This document shows positions 14,096 to 19,982 of a DNA stretch of 19,982 bases, piece by piece. Each line of letters opens with the position of its first letter. The first letter of the stretch is position 1. Origin of the DNA: CAZKMM01 sp964553915 (GTDB lineage: Bacteria; RBG-13-61-14; DRUE01); assembly GCA_964553915.1 (NCBI GenBank), contig CAZKMM010000033.1:1-19982 (forward strand), in the 5' to 3' direction. The notes beneath the pieces were generated by a model, which did no database searches, was not told the DNA's origin, and was given only the letters and a program-made list of their open reading frames with translations. A program made the translations under genes and the position numbers.

Positions 14096-16134
14096 GAAGC
14101 ACTGGGCACAAATTCTTTTTTTATCCCGTACTTTTCCATTCGGTAGCGAAGCTGTCTTAAGCTGATTCCTAAAATCCGAGCCGCTTCTACCTGGACACCT
14201 CTCGCCTGCTTGAGGGCATTTAAAATTGCCTGTTTTTCTAAATCCGCCAGGCTCGGTTGCTCCTGAGAGGTTAAGGTCTGTTGAGGCAGAGGGAATTGAG
14301 GCGTAGGAATCATTTCCGGACCCACTAATTCTTCCTCGCTCATTACCACCACTCTTTCAATTAAATTTTCTAGCTCCCGGACATTGCCCGGCCAATCATA
14401 AGCCATTAACCGGCTGAGGGCTTCCGGGGTTAGTTTGACTTTTTTATTGTTCTCCTGATTGAACCGGGCAAGGAAATGCTCCACCAGAAGCGGGATATCC
14501 TCTTTTCTTTCTCTTAAAGGGGGAAGATAAATCGGCACCACATTCAAACGATAATAAAGGTCAAGCCGGAACCTGCCCTCCTCTACCAGTTTTTCCAAAT
14601 TTTGATTGGTGGCAGTAATCACCCGAACACTGATTGCTTTGGGCTGGTTGGAGCCAATCGGTTCAATCACTCGCTCCTGGAGAACCCGAAGGAGCTTGGC
14701 TTGAAGAGCCGGAGAAAGCTCACCAATTTCATCTAAAAAAATTGTTCCTCCATCCGCCACCTCAAATTTCCCTTTTTTGTCCGCAATCGCTCCGGTAAAA
14801 GCTCCCTTTTTATGCCCGAAAAGCTCGCTTTCCAATAAGGTCTCAGGAATCGTGGCACAATCCACCTTGATAAAAGGACGCTCCCGCCAGAGACTGTTAA
14901 AATGTATTGCCTTGGCAACCAGCTCCTTACCGGTCCCGCTCTCTCCCCTAATTAATACTGTCGCCCTACTTTTAGAAACCCGCTCTATTTTCTCAAAAAC
15001 CTCCTGCATCGGCTTACTCTGACCAATGATATTGTGATACTGATACCTGCGAGCCAGCTGGGTGCGAAGATAGATATTCCGTTCCTCCAGTTCCGAGCGC
15101 ATCTTCTCAGCCATCATATGCACCCGAATTGCCTGGGTGAGGGAACTAGCTATAATCTCTAAAAGCTTTAAATCATTTTTAAACTGTTCTTCACTTTTAT
15201 ATTCTTTATCTACACTTAAAACCCCGATAACCTGGTCTTCTATTTTCAAGGGTACGCACATAAAAGAAAGCTGTTTTGCTTTTTTCAAATTAGTTCTGGC
15301 TCCGGTTCGGTCTAAGAATTTGGGCTCTTTAGAAATATCTGGCACCCCGATGCTTTTTCCTGTTTTCACCACCTCTCCGGTAATTCCCTCTCCCACCCGG
15401 TATCTTCCCCGACGAATTTGCTCCTCAGTAAGCCCATCTGCGATTTTAATCTCTAATTCGCCGGTCTCGGTATCCAAAAGCACCAGAGTTGCCCGCTCCA
15501 TCTCCAGCTCTTTCTTCAAAACCTCTACTACCCGGTCAAACGCGGGACGAAGGTCAAGCCCCTTGGTGAAAATCTGATTAATCCGATTTAATAAATCCAA
15601 CCGACGAATCCTTTCCTCCCGCTCCTGAAAAATCCGGGCGTTCCGAATCGCCTGACCGGCTAAACCCGCTATTGCTTCCAAAACCTTCTGGTCCTCTATG
15701 CTGAAGGCATTTCTCTTCCAGCTATCAACGGTAATTACCCCCACTACCCTGCCCTGCTCTAAAATTGGAACCGCCAGTTCACTTTTTACCTTCTCCCGAA
15801 GTCGGATAAACTTCGGGTCTTTATCAACATCTGGAATAATTAAAGACTTGCCGGTCTTTGCGACATAACCCGTTGCCCCTTTACCTAGCGGAATCCGAAA
15901 ATCTCTTGCCTGGTTTTTGGCTAACCCCTTGGCTTTTACCAGGAATAATTCTTTAGCCTTCGGGTCAACCAGCAAGATGGAGCCAGTTTTGGCGCCCGAA
16001 AAATGCACGCAGGCTTCTAAAATCTCCTCCAGAAGATTATCCAGCTCCAGAGAAGAACTGATAATCCCGCTCAAATGCCGGATTAACTCCAGTCCTTCCT
16101 CTTTCTTTTTGACTTTTTTGTCAATTTTTCCCAT
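14092..16134 (-). CDS. Sigma-54-dependent transcriptional activator with two GAF domains
   Basis: 680 residues from ATG at 16134; longer frames upstream give an unlikely leader. Domains in order: GAF 1 at about 25-170, GAF 2 at about 180-340, AAA+ at about 365-600, Fis-type helix-turn-helix at about 630-668. Visible AAA+ motifs: Walker A GESGTGKE at 397-404, the sigma-54 contact loop GAFTGA at 445-450, Walker B TIFLDE at 464-469, and WPGNVRELENLIERV at 581-595. The HTH reads AARILGISLRQLRYRMEKYGI. There is no receiver domain, so the signal is probably a small ligand bound by the GAFs, as in NifA/FhlA. Its target is unknown: I found no -24/-12 element in the window. No clear Shine-Dalgarno. 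Confidence 0.93.
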   Translation of the reverse strand: MGKIDKKVKKKEEGLELIRHLSGIISSSLELDNLLEEILEACVHFSGAKTGSILLVDPKAKELFLVKAKGLAKNQARDFRIPLGKGATGYVAKTGKSLIIPDVDKDPKFIRLREKVKSELAVPILEQGRVVGVITVDSWKRNAFSIEDQKVLEAIAGLAGQAIRNARIFQEREERIRRLDLLNRINQIFTKGLDLRPAFDRVVEVLKKELEMERATLVLLDTETGELEIKIADGLTEEQIRRGRYRVGEGITGEVVKTGKSIGVPDISKEPKFLDRTGARTNLKKAKQLSFMCVPLKIEDQVIGVLSVDKEYKSEEQFKNDLKLLEIIASSLTQAIRVHMMAEKMRSELEERNIYLRTQLARRYQYHNIIGQSKPMQEVFEKIERVSKSRATVLIRGESGTGKELVAKAIHFNSLWRERPFIKVDCATIPETLLESELFGHKKGAFTGAIADKKGKFEVADGGTIFLDEIGELSPALQAKLLRVLQERVIEPIGSNQPKAISVRVITATNQNLEKLVEEGRFRLDLYYRLNVVPIYLPPLRERKEDIPLLVEHFLARFNQENNKKVKLTPEALSRLMAYDWPGNVRELENLIERVVVMSEEELVGPEMIPTPQFPLPQQTLTSQEQPSLADLEKQAILNALKQARGVQVEAARILGISLRQLRYRMEKYGIKKEFVPSAS

Positions 16135-16264
16135 TCTGTCAATTTTTATCTTAAAACATTCCGGGAAAGAATTCCAGTAATATCCTTCTCTTTCCGAAAG
16201 AAAAATTTTTAGAAAAATTCCCGATATTTTGACAAGAGGTAATTGCTCGGATAAATTGAAAAAG
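16135..16264. promoter_or_regulatory. Divergent intergenic region between the sigma-54 activator and the TPR gene
   Basis: This 130-bp AT-rich gap separates two divergent genes. The rightward promoter is clear (16229-16257). On the leftward side a TAAAAA or TAAGAT hexamer lies 8-13 nt before the ATG at 16134 but no credible -35 box pairs with it; two TTGACA strings around the start codon are wrongly placed to serve it. No operator repeat was identified. Confidence 0.4.
16229..16257 (+). promoter_or_regulatory. Sigma-70-type promoter for the TPR-MBL-coaBC unit, leaderless
   Basis: TTGACA at 16229-16234, a 17-nt spacer and TAAATT at 16252-16257, the same hexamers and spacing as at 132-160. Seven nt separate the -10 box from the ATG at 16265, so the transcript is predicted to begin at or just before the start codon; no Shine-Dalgarno is present. 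Confidence 0.65.
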
Positions 16265-17863
16265 ATGGAAATTCTAAAGCAAATTAAAGAGATAATTCTT
16301 TTCATATTTGAAACTTTAAATGACCTGCTTGAACCAATCCTTTTTTACTGGGATTTATATCTCGGATGGCTCCCGTATCACCGACTTATTTTTTATCTGT
16401 TGTTTTTGCTGATTATTTTCATTCCTCTGTTCCTTCTTTTTAGAAGAAAACCTAAAAAATCCCGGGTAACTCGGCTGACCACCGGAAAGGAAATTCGCAA
16501 AGAGGCAAAACTTTCAGAAAAAAGTGGGGAATTTCTTCGGGCAGGTGAGCTTTACGAGCAAATAGAGCGGTATAAAAAAGCCATAGATATGTATCTTCGG
16601 GCAGGAGCGGTAGAGAGAGCGTCTCGGATTTATCTGGAAAAATTCAATAATTTTGAAAAGGCACTAAAAGTATTTCTGGACAATGAAAAATATGATTTAG
16701 CTGGAGAGCTTTGCGCCCAAGAGGGAAAACATCAACTGGCAGGAGAATACTTAGAAAAGGCTGGCAAAATTTATGAGTCTGCTCAGAACTATGAAAAAGC
16801 CGGGGATTTTGCCCGCTCGGCAATCTTATACGAGAAAGCAGGATTTTTAGAAGAATCTGCTATTTGCTATGGCAAAATTGGACAATTCGCTAAAGCCGGG
16901 CAATTGATGGAGCAGGTCTGGAAAAGTCAGCTTGAGCATTTTAAATCTAAAGGAAGCGCGGAGCTTAAGAAAAAGCTGGAGAATCTTGCCAAGCGCACCG
17001 CTTATTTTTATAAACAGGCGGGCGACCTGAAAAAATCAGCCCAGGTTTTAGAGCAGGCAGGGATGTTTAAATATGCTGGGGAGCTATATTTATTAGCCGG
17101 GGATTTGGAAAAAGCTGGAGAAATGTTTTATCAGAGCGGGGAGCATTTAAAATCTGCTGACCTGCTGGAGCAGGCAGGACAGAAACAGAAAGCAGATGAA
17201 ATCCGGGCGCAGTATCATCAGAATCAGGGGGATTTGCTCAAGTCTGCTCAACATTATGAGCGGGCAGGAGATTATCTAACCGCAGCTGACCTTTATGCCG
17301 GGCTGGGCGAGATGAAAAAAGCCGGCGAGCTTTACTTAAAAGGAGGCGATAGCAGAACTGCGGCTGAGACTTTTTATGCCTGTGGGGAGCTGGCTCGTGC
17401 CGGAGAGGCTTATGAGAATCTGGGTAATTATGAGATGGCAATTCAGATATACCAGGAGCTGGGCGAGCTGAAAAAATTAAGCCAGCTTTACGAAAAACTG
17501 GAGGACTTTTATAATTCCGCTTTATGTTATTTTCAGCTGGGAGCAAAAGAGAAAGCGCTTACCCTTTTGAAACAGATTTCTCCCCAAGACCCGAATTATT
17601 TATCTGCCCTAGAGCTTTCCGGAGATATTTTATTTGAGCAGGGGAAACATTCCGAGGCACTTAATCAATATCGGCTGGTGGCGAGCAAGCGTCCTATGAA
17701 TCTGGAGAATTTGGAGCTATATTTAAAAATTGCCCGGCTTTATGAAAAAGCAGGTAGTTTTCAATATGCTTTTGATTTGTATCAAAGGCTTTATTATCTT
17801 TCTCCAGACCATCCTGAGCTGGTTAAAAAAATCAGGGAATTGAAAATGAAAATGAGAAAATAA
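16265..17863 (+). CDS. Membrane-anchored TPR/alpha-solenoid protein
   Basis: 532 residues from the ATG at 16265; a TTG 12 codons upstream lies inside the promoter and is rejected. Residues about 41-60 form one strong transmembrane segment (LIFYLLFLLIIFIPLFLLFR) followed by a basic stop (RRKPKKSR), so the large C-terminal part is probably cytoplasmic. Residues about 80-530 are short helical repeats of roughly 20 residues with a recurrent 'YEKAGDF..SA..YEKAG' pattern, more like SNAP- or clathrin-type solenoids than 34-residue TPRs; the last part (about 425-525) contains standard TPRs. No enzyme domain is seen. It probably acts as a scaffold. The MBL gene starts 12 nt after its stop. Confidence 0.85.
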   Translation: MEILKQIKEIILFIFETLNDLLEPILFYWDLYLGWLPYHRLIFYLLFLLIIFIPLFLLFRRKPKKSRVTRLTTGKEIRKEAKLSEKSGEFLRAGELYEQIERYKKAIDMYLRAGAVERASRIYLEKFNNFEKALKVFLDNEKYDLAGELCAQEGKHQLAGEYLEKAGKIYESAQNYEKAGDFARSAILYEKAGFLEESAICYGKIGQFAKAGQLMEQVWKSQLEHFKSKGSAELKKKLENLAKRTAYFYKQAGDLKKSAQVLEQAGMFKYAGELYLLAGDLEKAGEMFYQSGEHLKSADLLEQAGQKQKADEIRAQYHQNQGDLLKSAQHYERAGDYLTAADLYAGLGEMKKAGELYLKGGDSRTAAETFYACGELARAGEAYENLGNYEMAIQIYQELGELKKLSQLYEKLEDFYNSALCYFQLGAKEKALTLLKQISPQDPNYLSALELSGDILFEQGKHSEALNQYRLVASKRPMNLENLELYLKIARLYEKAGSFQYAFDLYQRLYYLSPDHPELVKKIRELKMKMRK

Positions 17864-17875
17864 AGGAGTAGAGGA

Positions 17876-18523
17876 ATGATTTTTAAGTATCTGGAAACCG
17901 GACCCCTTTTAGTCAATTGCTATATTATTGGCGATGAAAAAACCAGAGAAGCGGTGGTGATTGACCCGGGCGGAGATGTGGATTTAATCCTCCGGGCTCT
18001 CCAAGAAGATGGGCTTGACTGCAAAATGATAATCAACACTCATTCTCATTTTGACCATATTGGCGGAAACCGGGACCTAAAGCAGGCAACTGGTGCCGGG
18101 ATTTATATCCACCCTCTGGAAAAAGACCTTCTTACCCAGATGGGTTCTATGTCCTCAATGTTTGGAGTAAATATTCCCAGCTCCCCTCCTCCGGATGGAC
18201 TTTTAGATGAAGGAGATATTATTAAGGTGGGCAAGGAGGTTGAGCTTAAGGTTCTTCATACCCCGGGACATTCTCCCGGTCATATCTCCCTTGAAATAAT
18301 AGGGAAAAAAATGGCTGTGGTGGGAGATGTGCTGTTCCGCTTTAGTGTAGGAAGGACTGATTTTCCCGGCGGTTCCCACCGCCAGTTAATCCAGAGCATC
18401 AAAACCAAGCTTTATCCTCTGGGAGATGACTGCGAAATCTATCCCGGACATGGTCCTCCCACTACTATCGGGCTGGAGAAAAAACATAATCCCTTCTTGC
18501 AGGAAGGGGCAGAATGGTATTAA
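17876..18523 (+). CDS. MBL-fold hydrolase, glyoxalase-II-like
   Basis: 215 residues, a single metallo-beta-lactamase domain. Metal ligands: H56, H58, D60, H61 in THSHFDHIGG; H132 in HTPGHSPGH; D151 in VVGDVLF; H192 in YPGHGPPT. The GRTDFPGG loop at about 159-166 and the PGHGP end match the short glyoxalase-II/YcbL-like group, which hydrolyses thioesters such as S-lactoylglutathione; the long C-terminal glutathione-binding domain of classical GloB is absent, so the thiol partner is open. AAAGGAG precedes the ATG. It is the middle gene of the TPR-MBL-coaBC unit. Confidence 0.92.
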   Translation: MIFKYLETGPLLVNCYIIGDEKTREAVVIDPGGDVDLILRALQEDGLDCKMIINTHSHFDHIGGNRDLKQATGAGIYIHPLEKDLLTQMGSMSSMFGVNIPSSPPPDGLLDEGDIIKVGKEVELKVLHTPGHSPGHISLEIIGKKMAVVGDVLFRFSVGRTDFPGGSHRQLIQSIKTKLYPLGDDCEIYPGHGPPTTIGLEKKHNPFLQEGAEWY

Positions 18524-18535
18524 ATAAAAACTAGA

Positions 18536-19729
18536 ATGATTTTAAAAGATAAAGAAATTCTTCTGGGCATCAGCGGGGGAATTAGCGCCTATAAAATCTG
18601 CGAGCTGGTCAGATTACTGGTCAAAGCCGGAGCCCACCCTCAGGTGGTAATGACCGAGAATGCAGGCAAATTTGTAAGTCCGCTAACATTTGAAACCCTC
18701 TCCCAGAGACCGGTTTATACTGACCTTTTCGCCCGAGGAGAAAAGCCGGTTTTACATATTGAGCTGGCAGATAAAGCAGAACTTTTGGTCATTGCCCCGG
18801 CTACAGCTAATATCATCGGAAAAATCGCTAACGGAATTGCGGATGACCTGCTTAGCACCCTGTATCTGGCTTTTTCTGGAAAGGTGCTGGTCTGTCCGGC
18901 AATGAATGTAAAAATGTACCAGCATCCGGCGGTGCAGGAAAATCTCAGGCGACTGCGGAACAGGGGGGTAGAAATTCTGGAACCAGAAGAGGGCGAGCTT
19001 GCCTGTGGGTGGGAAGGTAAGGGAAGACTGGCAGAGCCGGAGGTAATTTTAGAAGCCTGCGAATATCTGCTCGCTCCCAAGGACTTTGCGGGAAAGAAGA
19101 TTTTAATCAGTGCCGGACCCACCCGGGAAGCAATAGACCCGGTGCGGTTCATTTCCAACCGCTCCAGCGGAAAAATGGGATACGCAATTGCCCGGGCAAG
19201 CCGGGTCCGGGGTGCAGAGGTAATTCTGGTATCAGGTCCTGTTCAGCTTCCTCCTCCTTTGGGAGTGGAGCTGGTCCGGGTAGAATCTGCAAAAGAAATG
19301 AAAAGGGCTTGCTTAAAATATTCCTCCTGGGCAGATGTGATTATCAAAGCTGCCGCGGTGGCAGATTTTTCTCCCAAATTAAAAACCAGCTCTAAAATAA
19401 AAAAAGAAAAACTGCCCAAAGCCATTGGGCTGGAACCCACGCCAGATATTCTGGCAGAGCTGGGAAAGAAAAAGAAAAAAGGACAAATCCTGGTCGGCTT
19501 CGCCGCAGAAACCGAAGAAGTGCTCAAAAACGCCCGGAAAAAATTAAAAGAAAAAAACCTTGACCTGATTGTCGCCAATGATGTAAGCCGGAAAGATGCG
19601 GGTTTTGAGGTGGATACCAATATCTGCACGCTCATTTTTAGAGATGGAAAGAAAAAGCAACTTCCCAAAATGACCAAAATAGAAATCGCTCATAAGCTTT
19701 TGGATTTAATTCAGGGGCTTTTAAAGTAA
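18536..19729 (+). CDS. coaBC: Bifunctional phosphopantothenoylcysteine decarboxylase / phosphopantothenate-cysteine ligase
   Basis: 397 residues, the full two-domain CoaBC length. The N-terminal CoaC flavoprotein part has GISGGISAYK at 11-20, catalytic H74 (LHIELAD), PAMNVKM at 121-127 and C157 in ELACGWEGKGRL. The C-terminal CoaB part has ISAGPTREAIDPVRFISNRSSGKMG at 191-214, AAAVADF at 272-278 and the KIKKEKLPK lysine loop at 287-295. The enzyme makes 4'-phosphopantetheine, steps two and three from phosphopantothenate to coenzyme A. It starts 13 nt after the MBL gene; no Shine-Dalgarno is visible at the ATG, so translation may depend on coupling. Confidence 0.96.
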   Translation: MILKDKEILLGISGGISAYKICELVRLLVKAGAHPQVVMTENAGKFVSPLTFETLSQRPVYTDLFARGEKPVLHIELADKAELLVIAPATANIIGKIANGIADDLLSTLYLAFSGKVLVCPAMNVKMYQHPAVQENLRRLRNRGVEILEPEEGELACGWEGKGRLAEPEVILEACEYLLAPKDFAGKKILISAGPTREAIDPVRFISNRSSGKMGYAIARASRVRGAEVILVSGPVQLPPPLGVELVRVESAKEMKRACLKYSSWADVIIKAAAVADFSPKLKTSSKIKKEKLPKAIGLEPTPDILAELGKKKKKGQILVGFAAETEEVLKNARKKLKEKNLDLIVANDVSRKDAGFEVDTNICTLIFRDGKKKQLPKMTKIEIAHKLLDLIQGLLK

Positions 19730-19779
19730 ATTTTTCTTTTTCACTCTATTAAAATTAAACCTGCTTTGAGGAGGGAAAA

Positions 19780-19982
19780 ATGGAGAATTTTGTTTTTGAA
19801 AATCCTACCAGATTGATTTTTGGAAAAAATACTATCCCCAAAATCGGGGAAGAAATCAAAAAGGCAAAAATCAAAAAAGTTCTGTTTTTAGCCGGAGGAG
19901 GCTCCATTAAGAGGAATCGGGTGTATCAAAAGGTGGTTCGCTCTCTGCAGGAGAATAAAATCAGCTGGGTGGAGGTCTGGGG
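19780..19982 (+). CDS. Iron-containing alcohol dehydrogenase, N-terminal fragment (3' end outside window)
   Basis: 67 complete codons to the window edge. The peptide (MENFVFENPTRLIFGK, then TIPKIGEEIKKAK, VLFLAGGGSIKRN, YQKVV) fits the butanol-dehydrogenase/YqhD group of group III alcohol dehydrogenases: the 'F.F.NPT.I.FGK' start and the GGGSIK nucleotide-binding turn. Metal-binding histidines lie beyond the window. GAGGAGGG at 19769-19776 is a strong ribosome site. A TAAAAT hexamer at 19750-19755 may be its -10 box but no convincing -35 box is present, so this gene could also be read through from coaBC (51 nt upstream). Confidence 0.88.
   Translation, partial: MENFVFENPTRLIFGKNTIPKIGEEIKKAKIKKVLFLAGGGSIKRNRVYQKVVRSLQENKISWVEVW

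Noticed and set aside
15137..15577. 146-codon plus-strand frame inside the sigma-54 activator
   Set aside because: Shadow of the GAF-encoding strand; the minus-strand frame has continuous domain matches.
16135..16305. Extended N-terminus of the sigma-54 activator up to 16305
   Set aside because: The extra 57 residues cross the divergent promoter of the TPR gene and look non-coding; the ATG at 16134 leads directly into the GAF domain.
18715..19158. 147-codon minus-strand frame opposite coaBC
   Set aside because: Serine/arginine-rich shadow of CoaBC, no start signals, no recognisable fold.

Overview
The window reads as ordinary chromosome of an uncultured diderm bacterium. A beta-barrel-like outer-membrane protein, Lgt, several Sec-type signal peptides and an NtrC/NifA-type sigma-54 activator argue for a Gram-negative-type cell. 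RNase Y next to YmdB, together with the many TPR proteins, suggests one of the deep-branching candidate phyla rather than a Proteobacterium; I cannot name the phylum from sequence alone. Coding density is very high and there are no phage, IS, CRISPR, tRNA or rRNA signatures. Compositional character looks even across the window.

Layout. 1-3313 (+): the 3' end of a HEPN-domain gene; an ArgA-like N-acetyltransferase overlapping a secreted M14 metallocarboxypeptidase; mobA; then a second short unit with an 86-residue orphan and a PaaI-type thioesterase. 3310-8246 (-): lgt and a second secreted M14 peptidase, followed by a separately promoted pair of an outer-membrane barrel protein and a TMTC-like membrane glycosyltransferase with C-terminal TPRs. 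8326-14061 (-): a ZapB-like coiled coil, zapA, a 244-nt gap that folds into a long-closing-stem RNA (6S candidate), fau, rny, ymdB, a periplasmic TPR protein and a XylA-fold sugar isomerase-like enzyme. 14092-16134 (-): a two-GAF sigma-54 activator. 16265-19729 (+): a membrane-anchored TPR solenoid, a glyoxalase-II-like MBL hydrolase and coaBC, then the start of an iron-containing alcohol dehydrogenase.

Themes. (1) Cell envelope and division: ZapA with a coiled-coil partner, Lgt, OMP and TMTC-like protein. (2) RNA metabolism and one-carbon metabolism: RNase Y, YmdB, Fau and the candidate 6S RNA, in the zapA-ssrS-fau order known from gammaproteobacteria. (3) Secreted peptide breakdown by two M14 paralogues, suggesting a heterotroph that uses protein.

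Promoters are unusually readable. Six TTGACA/TTGACC boxes sit 17-18 nt from a -10 box, all just upstream of genes. Three of them place the predicted transcription start on or within about 3 nt of an ATG that has no Shine-Dalgarno sequence, which points to leaderless mRNAs. In two of these three, the -35 hexamer contains the TGA stop of the preceding gene. I did not find an evident new defence or mobile system; the 6S-like RNA locus and the leaderless promoter architecture are the most interesting signals.
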